Assembly (NCBI GenBank): GCA_963704995.1
Contig: CAVPIM010000006.1
Location: forward strand, 62,001 to 126,000
Direction of reading: 5' to 3'
DNA: 64,000 nt
Source: RYN-230 sp963704995
GTDB lineage: Bacteria; Actinomycetota; Actinomycetes; Streptosporangiales; Streptosporangiaceae
This document shows, one piece after another, positions 16,749 through 24,487 of this stretch; within the stretch, counting starts at the first letter, position 1; each line of letters begins with the position of its first letter. The position numbers and the translations under genes were made by a program. The notes under the pieces are model-generated. The model made no database searches, was not told the origin of the DNA, and saw only the letters and a list, made by a program, of their open reading frames with translations.

Positions 16749-18245
16749 ATGAGGGAGGCCCTGCTGGCGCTCGAATGGGTGCTGGTGGCCGTGGTCATGG
16801 CGGCCGCGCTGCCGCTGTTCGTGGCGGACTACCAGTTCCTGCTGGTCGGGCTGCACTTCCGGCGGCTGCACTACGCGAAGTGCGCGCCGTACCTGCCCCG
16901 GGTCGCGGTGATCATCCCGGCCTGGAACGAGGCGGCGGTCATCGGCACCTCCGTCAACCGGCTGCTGCATCTCGACTACCCGCTCAGCGCCCTGCGGATC
17001 ATCGTGGTGGACGACGCGAGCACCGACGCCACCCCAGACGTGGTCGCAGCCAAGGCCGCCGAGTATCCCGGGAACGTGGTGCACCTGCGGCGGGACCGGG
17101 GCGGCGAGGGCAAGGCGGCCACCCTCAACCACGGGCTGGACCGGGTGCTGGCCGACGACTGGGCGCAGGCCATCCTGATCATCGACGCGGACGTGATCTA
17201 CGAGCCGGTGTCGCTGCGCCGGATGACGCGCCACCTGGCCGACCCCGAGGTCGGCTCGGTGACCGCCTACATCAAGGAGGGCAGCCGCCCGGGCAACTAC
17301 ATGACCCGGTTCATCGGCTACGAGTACATCGTGGCGTCGGCGGCCGCGCGCCGCGGCCAGGAGGTGCTGGGCGCGATCGCCTGCCTGGCCGGCGGGGCCC
17401 AGCTGCACTCACGGGAAAACCTGGAGGCCATCGGCGGCCGGGTGGACACCGCCACCCTCGCCGAGGACACGGTGACCACGTTCCAGACCCAGCTGGGCGG
17501 CCGCCGGGCGGTGTTCGAGCCGCACGCGGTGGTGTGGTCAGAGGAGCCCGGCAGCATCGGGGCGCTGTGGCGCCAGCGGCTGCGCTGGGCCCGCGGGAAC
17601 ATGCAGGTCACGCGCATGTTCAAGGGGGTCTGGTTCCGGCCGCAGGCCGCCAGCCGGCTGGGCGGTGTCACCTTCGGCCTGATCTGGTTCTGCCTGCTCC
17701 TGCTGCCGGCCCTGATGGTGTGCGCGTCGGCTTCGCTGGTCACCCTGTTCTTCATCAACCGCCACCTGGCCTTCACCGCCTTTCACGTGCTGTGGCTGGT
17801 GAACGTGGCCACCTACGTGTTCATCACCTCGTTCGCCCTGCTCATCGACCCCCAGATGGCCCGGCGGACCTGGAAGCAGGCGCTGCTGTTCCCGGGCGTT
17901 ATCAACGTGATCATCCTGCTGGCCGCCGTCCTGCCCGGCCCGCTGAGCCTGCTGGCCCGGGAGCTGCTGTCGGCCGTGGGCGTCCAGGTCAGTCCCGGCC
18001 TGATCCAGGGGGCCGAGCTGTTCATCTACATCTGGGTGGCGGCCTGCATGGGCGTGGCCTACCTGGGCAAGCTGACCGAGCCGCGCCGCCTCGGCTGGCT
18101 CACCGGGCCCCTGTTCGTCTACGTCGGCGGGTACGGGCCGCTGCTGTGCGCGGTCACCGCCGCCGCCTACCTGAAGGAACTCCGGCACGCCGAGGCCCGC
18201 TGGGAGAAGACCGAGAAGACCGGCAAGGTGGTGGCGGCGAGATGA
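16749..18245 (+). CDS. Membrane-embedded processive GT2 glycosyltransferase, copy B
   Basis: Also 498 residues and collinear with copy A over its whole length: the D88/D89, D146/D148, E239/D240 and QRLRW (276-280) positions coincide exactly, and both end in a Lys-rich WxKTEKTGKV tail. It has the same N-terminal helix and C-terminal helix bundle. The pair looks like a tandem duplication kept under selection. Two synthases may act as a heteromer, make two polymers, or respond to different sugars. GGAGAGGA about 10 bases before the ATG is a good ribosome binding site. It is coupled by ATGA to the tiny membrane gene that follows. Confidence 0.9.
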   Translation: MREALLALEWVLVAVVMAAALPLFVADYQFLLVGLHFRRLHYAKCAPYLPRVAVIIPAWNEAAVIGTSVNRLLHLDYPLSALRIIVVDDASTDATPDVVAAKAAEYPGNVVHLRRDRGGEGKAATLNHGLDRVLADDWAQAILIIDADVIYEPVSLRRMTRHLADPEVGSVTAYIKEGSRPGNYMTRFIGYEYIVASAAARRGQEVLGAIACLAGGAQLHSRENLEAIGGRVDTATLAEDTVTTFQTQLGGRRAVFEPHAVVWSEEPGSIGALWRQRLRWARGNMQVTRMFKGVWFRPQAASRLGGVTFGLIWFCLLLLPALMVCASASLVTLFFINRHLAFTAFHVLWLVNVATYVFITSFALLIDPQMARRTWKQALLFPGVINVIILLAAVLPGPLSLLARELLSAVGVQVSPGLIQGAELFIYIWVAACMGVAYLGKLTEPRRLGWLTGPLFVYVGGYGPLLCAVTAAAYLKELRHAEARWEKTEKTGKVVAAR

Positions 18246-18403
18246 ACCACCCGGTCAAGCCGCCTCCCGCCGGCGTGACGGAGGAATTCGAGGAGGAAAT
18301 CCGGTCCGCGGTCCGGTATGAGAAGGGCCTCGCGGTCAAGGCCGTGATCGCGCTGGCCATCGTCGCGGCCGTCATCTTGATCCGGCTCTTCTTCCTGGGG
18401 TAA
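18242..18403 (+). CDS. 53-aa single-pass membrane protein coupled to the GT2 synthases
   Basis: The ATG at 18242 overlaps the stop of GT2 copy B (ATGA). The 53 residues comprise a Pro-rich start, an acidic helix (TEEFEEEIRSA, 13-23) and one hydrophobic helix at about 31-51 (AVKAVIALAIVAAVILIRLF), ending FLG. This is a tail-anchored layout with the acidic part in the cytoplasm. Its tight coupling suggests an accessory subunit, in the way that small membrane partners such as PgaD accompany PgaC; there is no sequence similarity to PgaD that I can see. Confidence 0.75.
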   Translation: MNHPVKPPPAGVTEEFEEEIRSAVRYEKGLAVKAVIALAIVAAVILIRLFFLG

Positions 18404-18431
18404 AGCCGCTCTCTTCCTGGAGTAACGTCCC

Positions 18432-18447
18432 GGCCGGCCAGCCGGCC
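18432..18447 (+). promoter_or_regulatory. Hairpin abutting the PAP2 start
   Basis: GGCCGGC-CA-GCCGGCC, a perfect 7-bp stem with a 2-base loop, ends directly before the ATG at 18448. Just upstream, CTTCCTGGGGTAA and CTTCCTGGAGTAA form a short imperfect direct repeat around the end of the 53-aa gene. The hairpin could attenuate transcription or mask the start; if the real PAP2 start is a later ATG (18463 or 18496) it could be a terminator. Confidence 0.4.
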
Positions 18448-19998
18448 ATGCGGCGCTCATGCATGAAGACGCGCCCGCAGGGCACTTGGGGCGCCATGTC
18501 GGCCTCCACCCTCGGCCGCCGGCCCCGCCGGCCCTCCAGCCCCGGGCGCCCCGGGCGCCGCGGCCTCACCCCGCTGCTCGCGGTCACCGCCGCGGCGCTG
18601 GTGTTCACCATCCTGCTCGTCCTCGTCCGCCTGCAGTGGCGCCCCCTGGAGTCCGTCGATCACGGCGCCGCGGTCCATATCAACGCCCTGGTCGCCGGCC
18701 ATCCCGCGCTCGTCGCGGTGGTCAAGGCGGTCACCTGGCTCGGCAGTGACGGCGTGCTGTGGACGATCATCGGTGTCTCAGCGGTCTTCCTGGCCTTCCG
18801 GCGACGCTGGCGGCTGGTCCTGTACTTGCTGGTCACGGGCGCAGGCGCGCTGGTCATGGACCCGATCCTGAAGGACCTGGTCGGCCGGCTGCGCCCGGTC
18901 GTGGCCCACCCGATCGCGCACGGCGGCGGGAACAGCTTCCCCAGCGGCCACTCGCTCGGGTCGATCGTCTGTTACGGCGCGGTCTTCCTGGTCTTCCTGC
19001 CCGCGGCCCGGGGCCGCTGGCGGGCCGTGCTGCGCGCCGTGGTCGTCACCCTCGTCGCGCTGATCGGGATCAGCCGCATCCTGCTCGGCGTCCACTACCT
19101 GTCCGACGTGCTCGGCGGCTGGACGCTGGGCATCACCTGGCTCGGCCTGACCGCATTCGCGTTCGAGCTGACCCGGCGGGCCGAAGGCCAGCCCGTCACC
19201 GACCCCCTGGCCGAGGGCCTGGAACCTGAGGCCCGCCACGATCTCGATCTAGCCCAGCCGGAGAACCCCATGAAAAAATCGTCCGCCGCCCTGTCCCGTG
19301 CCCGCGTCGCCGCCGGAGTCGTGGTCGCCTGGGTCCTCATTCTCGGCGTCATCGTCGGCTTCGGCGAGCTGATCGTGAAGGACAGCCACGACAAGTGGCT
19401 GGGGGACACGGCCATCCCGCGCTGGTTCGCCGCGCACCGCACGCCGACCGGGAACACGTGGAGTAACGACGTCAGCGTGGCCTGCGCCACGACCGGGATC
19501 CTCATCGTGGCCGTGGCCGCGTGCGTGATCTTCCTGGCCGTCACCCGGCACTGGCGGCCGGTCATCTTCATCGCGGTCGTGATGTTCGGCGAGCTGGCCG
19601 CGTTCCTGGCCGCGGCCGCGGTGGTCAAGCGGCCCCGGCCCTACGTGCACCACCTCGACCACCACCTGCCCACCTCGGCCTACCCGTCCGGGCACGTGGC
19701 CGCCACCACCTGCCTGTACGTGGCGATCGCCATCGTGGTCATGGGGCACACCCGGGGCTGGTGGCGGTGGCTGTTCGTGGCCCTGGCCGTGGTGATGCCG
19801 GTGGCCATCGCGCTGTCCCGGATGTACCGCGGCGAGCACCACCCGACCGACGTGCTCGGCAGCCTGATCTTCGCCGCGCTCTGGCTGACCGCCACGACGC
19901 TGCTGATCAAGCCGAACGCCGAGCTGCCCGAGCGTTCGCCGGGGACGGTGGGCGCGAAGCTCCGCTCGCTGTCCGGGCGGGCGGTTTCGCGGGCCTAA
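18448..19998 (+). CDS. Tandem PAP2-superfamily membrane phosphatase
   Basis: A 516-residue protein with two complete PAP2 (acid phosphatase/lipid phosphatase) halves. Half 1 has KDLVGRLRP (from K142), FPSGHS with H168, and SRILLGVHYLSDVLGG. Half 2 starts near residue 278 and has KRPRPY (from K394), YPSGHVAAT with H416, and SRMYRGEHHPTDVLGS. Each half has several membrane helices, with active sites on the outer face. Members dephosphorylate undecaprenyl pyrophosphate or other lipid phosphates. Following two polysaccharide synthases, lipid-carrier recycling is a sensible guess. Fusion of two full PAP2 units is less common than single-domain proteins. Starts at 18463 or 18496 are also possible. 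Confidence 0.88.
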   Translation: MRRSCMKTRPQGTWGAMSASTLGRRPRRPSSPGRPGRRGLTPLLAVTAAALVFTILLVLVRLQWRPLESVDHGAAVHINALVAGHPALVAVVKAVTWLGSDGVLWTIIGVSAVFLAFRRRWRLVLYLLVTGAGALVMDPILKDLVGRLRPVVAHPIAHGGGNSFPSGHSLGSIVCYGAVFLVFLPAARGRWRAVLRAVVVTLVALIGISRILLGVHYLSDVLGGWTLGITWLGLTAFAFELTRRAEGQPVTDPLAEGLEPEARHDLDLAQPENPMKKSSAALSRARVAAGVVVAWVLILGVIVGFGELIVKDSHDKWLGDTAIPRWFAAHRTPTGNTWSNDVSVACATTGILIVAVAACVIFLAVTRHWRPVIFIAVVMFGELAAFLAAAAVVKRPRPYVHHLDHHLPTSAYPSGHVAATTCLYVAIAIVVMGHTRGWWRWLFVALAVVMPVAIALSRMYRGEHHPTDVLGSLIFAALWLTATTLLIKPNAELPERSPGTVGAKLRSLSGRAVSRA

Positions 19999-20041
19999 GA
20001 GCGGGCAGCCGGATGGCAACGAACCCTTGAGGAGGTGTTCC

Positions 20042-20452
20042 ATGACCGATTCCGAGGACGCCCGGCGCGTCGAGATCAAGGACGGCGACCAGACCGTGGC
20101 CGCGGCCGAGGTCTCGCGGCGGCCGGGCGGGACCACCCGCGCGTCGCTGCACGCCGCATCCGGGCACGTAACCCCGGGGCACCGGGCCGACCTGGTCGAC
20201 GCGGTCGTGGACTCGCCCGAGGCTCAGGAGAGCAGCCGCCTGGAGGCCACGATCCCGCTGGGCGACACCGAGTCCCTGGGCCGGCTGCGGGAGCGGACCG
20301 AGGAGACGACCAGCCGGCCAGCCGGATCGACCGCGCTGGTGGACGCGAGCCTGCCGGGCAGCACAAGCAGCCGCAACGAAGACCAGGCTGGCCAGCCCGG
20401 CCGTCCGGACGCCGGCGGGGCAGGCCCGGACGGGGGCACCCCGGGAGCGTAA
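20042..20452 (+). CDS. Hypothetical 136-aa acidic protein
   Basis: A strong ribosome binding site (GAGGAGGTG) precedes the ATG at 20042. The first about 85 residues look folded (VEIKDGDQTVAAAEVSRRPG, GHRADLVDAVVDSPEAQ), and the rest is Gly/Ser/Pro-rich and disordered. No signal peptide or membrane helix is present. I do not recognise the family. It lies between the PAP2 phosphatase and the DUF72 gene, six bases from the latter, so it probably shares a transcript with one or both. Confidence 0.65.
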   Translation: MTDSEDARRVEIKDGDQTVAAAEVSRRPGGTTRASLHAASGHVTPGHRADLVDAVVDSPEAQESSRLEATIPLGDTESLGRLRERTEETTSRPAGSTALVDASLPGSTSSRNEDQAGQPGRPDAGGAGPDGGTPGA

Positions 20453-20458
20453 GCCCGG

Positions 20459-21013
20459 GTGACGATCAGGATCGGGACGTCGGGGTGGAGCTACGCCCAC
20501 TGGGAGCCGGAGCTGTACCCGCCCGGGCTGCCGGCCGCGGCCCGGCGGGACCGCTACGCGGCCGCGTTCGGCACGGCCGAGCTGAATAGCAGCTTCTACC
20601 GCTGGCCCCGGCCCGGTACGTTCCGTTATTGGAAAAAGAAATTGCCGGCCGGGTTCTGCCTGTCGGTCAAGGCGTCGCGGGGCCTGACCCACGCCCGGAA
20701 ACTGTACGGCCCGGAGACCTGGGTCCAGCGGATGAGCGCGGGCTGGCATGAGCTGGGCGATAAACGGGCCGTGCTGCTGGCCCAGCTGGGCCCGGCGCAG
20801 GCCCGTGACGACGCGCGGCTGGCCTATTTCCTGGGGCTGGTCCCGGAATGGATGCGGGTCGCGGTGGAGTTCCGCCATTCCAGCTGGCCTATCCGGGAAT
20901 GGGACGCGGCCGGCCGTGACGTTTTCGCCTACTTCAACAACGACGGCGATGCGAATGCGGTGCGGGATGCCCGGGCCTTGCGGGGACTGCTCGGCCAGGA
21001 GGCAGCCTGGTGA
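20459..21013 (+). CDS. DUF72 family protein with an internal gap
   Basis: A DUF72 (YecE-like, TIM-barrel) protein of unknown function. The family start IRIGTSGWSYAHW, then FGTAELNSSFYRWP, PAGFCLSVKASRGLTHARKL and the end DVFAYFNNDGDANAVRDA are clear. It is 184 residues long against roughly 240 or more usual for the family. The alignment jumps from VEFRHSSW directly to REWDAAGRDVFAYFNNDG, so about 55 residues that normally hold the YVRLHG strand are missing. The junction is in frame, so it looks like a real in-frame deletion. The product may be non-functional. Confidence 0.8.
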   Translation: MTIRIGTSGWSYAHWEPELYPPGLPAAARRDRYAAAFGTAELNSSFYRWPRPGTFRYWKKKLPAGFCLSVKASRGLTHARKLYGPETWVQRMSAGWHELGDKRAVLLAQLGPAQARDDARLAYFLGLVPEWMRVAVEFRHSSWPIREWDAAGRDVFAYFNNDGDANAVRDARALRGLLGQEAAW

Positions 21014-21067
21014 ATGCGGCTGGCGTCCGGCCGGGAACATTAGCCGGGCCGTTAGCATTGCATATTT

Positions 21068-23566
21068 GTGACCCTCACCGACCTCCTCCCGGCTGACGCT
21101 GCGCCCGACGCGGTCTTCGACGCGTTCGCCGGCTGGGCCAAGGAGCAGGGCCTCGCCCTCTACCCGCACCAGGAAGAGGCCCTCATCGAGGTGGTGTCCG
21201 GGGCCAACGTGATCCTGTCCACGCCGACCGGCTCGGGTAAGAGCCTGGTCGCCACCGGGGCGCACTTCGCGGCGCTGGCGGACGGGCGGCGGTCCTTCTA
21301 CACCGCGCCCATCAAGGCCCTGGTGTCGGAGAAGTTCTTCGCGCTGTGCGCCGCCTTCGGCCCGGCCAACGTGGGCATGATGACCGGCGACGCGAGCGTC
21401 AACGCCACCGCGCCGATCATCTGCTGCACGGCCGAGGTGCTGGCCAGCATCGCGCTGCGGGACGGCGCCGATGCGGACGTCGGCCAGGTCGTGATGGACG
21501 AGTTCCACTTCTACGCCGACCCCGACCGGGGCTGGGCCTGGCAGGTGCCGATCATCGAGCTGCCCCGGGTCCAGTTCGTGCTGATGTCGGCGACCCTGGG
21601 CGACGTCACCCGGTTCGAGGCCGACCTGACCCGGCGCACCGGTCGGCCGACCGCCGTGGTCCAGTCCGCCGAGCGGCCGGTGCCGCTGACCTACTCCTAC
21701 GTCGTCACGCCGCTGCACGAGACCCTGGAAGAGCTGCTGTCCACTCACCAGGCCCCCATTTACGTGGTGCATTTCACCCAGGCCGCGGCCCTGGAGCAGG
21801 CCCAGGCGCTGATGAGCGTGAACGTGTGCTCCCGCGCGGAGAAGGACGAGATCGCCGCGCTGATCGGCGGGTTCCGGTTCACGGCCGGGTTCGGGAAGAC
21901 CCTGTCCCGGCTGGTCCGGCACGGCATCGGCGTCCATCACGCCGGGATGCTGCCCAAATACCGCCGCCTGGTGGAGACCCTGGCCCAGGCCGGGCTGCTC
22001 AAGGTCATCTGCGGGACCGACACCCTGGGCGTCGGGATCAACGTGCCGATCCGCACCGTGCTGTTCACCGCGATGTCCAAGTACGACGGGTCGAAGACCC
22101 GGCTGCTCCAGGCGCGGGAGTTCCACCAGATCGCGGGCCGGGCTGGCCGGGCCGGGTTCGACACCACCGGCCGGGTGGTGGTGCAGGCCCCGGAGCATGT
22201 GGTGGAGAACGAGCGCCTGCTGGCCAAGGCGGGCGACGACCCGAAGAAGCGGCGCAAGGTGGTCCGCAAGAAGCCGCCCCAGGGGTTCATCGCGTGGGGG
22301 CAGCCCACCTTCGAGCGGCTGGTCGCCGCCGACCCCGAGCCGCTCACCTCCAGTTTCAAGGTCACGCACGCCATGCTGCTGAACGTGATCAGCCGGCCGG
22401 GAGACGCGTTCACCGCGATGCGGCACCTGCTGACCGACAACCACGAGGACCGGGCCGCCCAGCGCCGGCACATCCACCAGGCCATCGCCATCTACCGGGC
22501 GCTGCTGGCCGGGGGAGTGGTGGAGCAGCTGGGCGAGCCGGACGCCGAGGGGCGCCGGGCCCGGCTCACCGTGGACCTCCAGTTCGACTTCGCGCTGAAC
22601 CAGCCGCTGTCCCCGCTGGCGCTGGCCGCGATCGACCTGCTGGACCGCGAGTCCCCGTCCTACCCGCTGGACGTGGTGTCGATCATCGAGGCGACCCTGG
22701 ACAACCCGCGGACGGTGCTGTCCGCCCAGCTGTTCAAGGCGCGCGGTGAGGCCGTCGCGCAGATGAAGGCGGACGGCATCGAGTACGACACCCGGATGGA
22801 CCTGCTGGACTCGGTGACCTACCCGATGCCGCTGGCCGACCTGCTGGAGGCCGCGTACGACATGTACCGGCGGGGCCACCCGTGGGTCGCCGACTACGCG
22901 CTGGCCCCGAAGTCCGTGGTCCGCGACATGTACGAGCGGGCCATGACCTTCGTGGAGTACGTCGGTTTCTACGGCCTGTCCCGCTCGGAGGGCCTGGTGC
23001 TGCGCTACCTGGCCGACGCGTACAAGGCGCTGCGGAACACCGTCCCGGACGAGGCCAAGACCGAGGAGCTCACCGACCTCATCGAATGGCTCGGTGAGCT
23101 GGTCCGCCAGGTCGACTCCAGCCTGCTGGACGAGTGGGAGCAGCTGCGTGACCCGTCCGGTGTCCTGGTCAGCCAGGCGGAGGCGGGACCGCCGGCCGTG
23201 ACCCGCAACGTCCGCGCGTTCCGGGTGCTGGTCCGCAACGCGCTGTTCCGCCGGGTCGAGCTGGCCGCCCTGGGCCGCTACGCCGATCTCGGCGAGCTGG
23301 ACTCCGGCGACGGGTGGGACGCGGAGGCGTGGGAGGCGGCGGTCGAGCCGTACTTCGACGTGCACGACGAGATCGGCACCGGGCCGGATGCCCGCGGGCC
23401 CGCGCTGCTCATCATCGACGAGGGCCCGCAGGCCTGGACGCTGCGGCAGATCTTCGACGACCCGGCCGGGGACCACGACTGGGGCATCTCAGCCCAGGTG
23501 GATCTGGCCGCGTCCGAGGAGGCCGGGCAGGCGGTGCTGCGGGTCACCGACGTGGGCCAGCTGTAG
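21068..23566 (+). CDS. Ski2/Mtr4-like DEAD/DEAH-box helicase with DUF3516-type C-terminus
   Basis: An 832-residue superfamily 2 helicase. Motif I is TPTGSGKS (K58), motif II DEFH (144-147), motif III SAT (174-176), and motif VI QIAGRAGRAG is intact. The HHAGMLPKYRR and GTDTLGVGINVPIRTV segments belong to the second RecA-like domain. The C-terminal half (about 430-832) matches the layout of actinobacterial DUF3516 helicases. These are thought to act on RNA or DNA, but the substrate is not established. GTG start at 21068. Length is typical, with no sign of damage. Confidence 0.9.
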   Translation: MTLTDLLPADAAPDAVFDAFAGWAKEQGLALYPHQEEALIEVVSGANVILSTPTGSGKSLVATGAHFAALADGRRSFYTAPIKALVSEKFFALCAAFGPANVGMMTGDASVNATAPIICCTAEVLASIALRDGADADVGQVVMDEFHFYADPDRGWAWQVPIIELPRVQFVLMSATLGDVTRFEADLTRRTGRPTAVVQSAERPVPLTYSYVVTPLHETLEELLSTHQAPIYVVHFTQAAALEQAQALMSVNVCSRAEKDEIAALIGGFRFTAGFGKTLSRLVRHGIGVHHAGMLPKYRRLVETLAQAGLLKVICGTDTLGVGINVPIRTVLFTAMSKYDGSKTRLLQAREFHQIAGRAGRAGFDTTGRVVVQAPEHVVENERLLAKAGDDPKKRRKVVRKKPPQGFIAWGQPTFERLVAADPEPLTSSFKVTHAMLLNVISRPGDAFTAMRHLLTDNHEDRAAQRRHIHQAIAIYRALLAGGVVEQLGEPDAEGRRARLTVDLQFDFALNQPLSPLALAAIDLLDRESPSYPLDVVSIIEATLDNPRTVLSAQLFKARGEAVAQMKADGIEYDTRMDLLDSVTYPMPLADLLEAAYDMYRRGHPWVADYALAPKSVVRDMYERAMTFVEYVGFYGLSRSEGLVLRYLADAYKALRNTVPDEAKTEELTDLIEWLGELVRQVDSSLLDEWEQLRDPSGVLVSQAEAGPPAVTRNVRAFRVLVRNALFRRVELAALGRYADLGELDSGDGWDAEAWEAAVEPYFDVHDEIGTGPDARGPALLIIDEGPQAWTLRQIFDDPAGDHDWGISAQVDLAASEEAGQAVLRVTDVGQL

Positions 23567-23584
23567 CGTCGCTGGCCTGGACCC

Positions 23585-24184
23585 TCAGGTTACGGCGAAC
23601 GCCCCGGCCAGCCCGCGCGTGGCCGCGTCGATCAGCGCGCCCAGGTCGGGGTCCGCGCCGGCCAGCCACTGCTCGCACGCCGCCACGGACAGGCCCTGGA
23701 CCGCGTAGCCCAGGGTGACCGGGAGCAGCGCGTCCGGCGGCTGGCCGGTCCGCCCGGCCACGAACTCCGCGATGACCCGCCGCCAGTCGGCGTAGCGCAG
23801 CGTGGCGTGGGCCTGTAACGCGGGCACCCGCAGGATCAGCTCCAGCCGCCGCCGGTGCCCGCCTTCCTCGCCCGGCCCGGTCTCGTGGAACGTGACGACG
23901 CCCAGCCGGATCGCCTCGGCCAGCGGGACCTGCGGCGGGCAGGCCGCCAGGCGGGCGCGCATCCGCTCCAGCCGCTCCTCGAAGCCGCCCCACGGCACGT
24001 CGTTCTTGGACGCGAAGTACCGGAAGAACGTGCGCCGCCCGATGCCCGCCGCGCGGGCGATGTCATCAACTGTGGTCCCCTCGAAACCCCGCCGGTCGAA
24101 CAGCCCTAACGCCACCTGCTCGAGCTCGGCCCGGGAGGTGATCCGCTTGCGGCCGCCGGGCGCGGGATAACCTGCCCGCGACAC
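23585..24184 (-). CDS. TetR family regulator, mycofactocin-system (MftR) type
   Basis: A 199-residue TetR repressor. The HTH is FEGTTVDDIARAAGIGRRTF followed by FRYFASKNDVPWGGFEERLE. The ligand-binding part contains HRRRLELILRVPALQAHATL and YADWRRVIAEFVAGRTGQ. This combination resembles regulators annotated as the mycofactocin system repressor, but no mftA-F genes are in the window. The GTG at 24184 has AAGGGG about 10 bases upstream; a GTG at 24232 would add 16 residues of weak coding quality. It is convergent with the helicase gene (stops 18 bases apart) and divergent from sbcD. Confidence 0.75.
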   Translation of the reverse strand: MSRAGYPAPGGRKRITSRAELEQVALGLFDRRGFEGTTVDDIARAAGIGRRTFFRYFASKNDVPWGGFEERLERMRARLAACPPQVPLAEAIRLGVVTFHETGPGEEGGHRRRLELILRVPALQAHATLRYADWRRVIAEFVAGRTGQPPDALLPVTLGYAVQGLSVAACEQWLAGADPDLGALIDAATRGLAGAFAVT

Positions 24185-24487
24185 TGCCCATACACCCCTT
24201 AACGTGCTCGCAGATGTCAGCCGCCCGCTCACGACTTCCCCGTGTGCCGGCCGCCCGCCGCGGGTCCCGCGCGGTAATCACGTGCGCTGATTCCCCAGAC
24301 CCAGGGCACGCTGACCGCCAGCGTGACGAGCATCCCACGACCCGGTGCCGGATGCGGCGAATCCGGCGCACCGACGGCGACACGCGGACGGGACCGGGAT
24401 CACCGAGGATGCCGCCACAGTCCGGCATCATGGCCAGCGTCAGGCCTTCAGCGCGGGCCTTCAGCACGGGGACTCCACGGCGGTGCG
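24185..24487. other. Divergent intergenic region between the TetR and sbcD genes
   Basis: About 300 bases with no credible gene. It must contain the promoters of the TetR gene (minus) and sbcD (plus). I see no convincing -35/-10 pair or long inverted repeat. A short direct repeat GGCCTTCAGC occurs twice near 24443-24467, just before sbcD. Confidence 0.35.

Noticed and set aside
19907..23476. A very long open frame on the minus strand across the helicase and PAP2 genes
   Set aside because: It is antisense to clearly coding genes, its translation is Arg/Gly/His-rich without family motifs, and such shadows are usual at this GC content.
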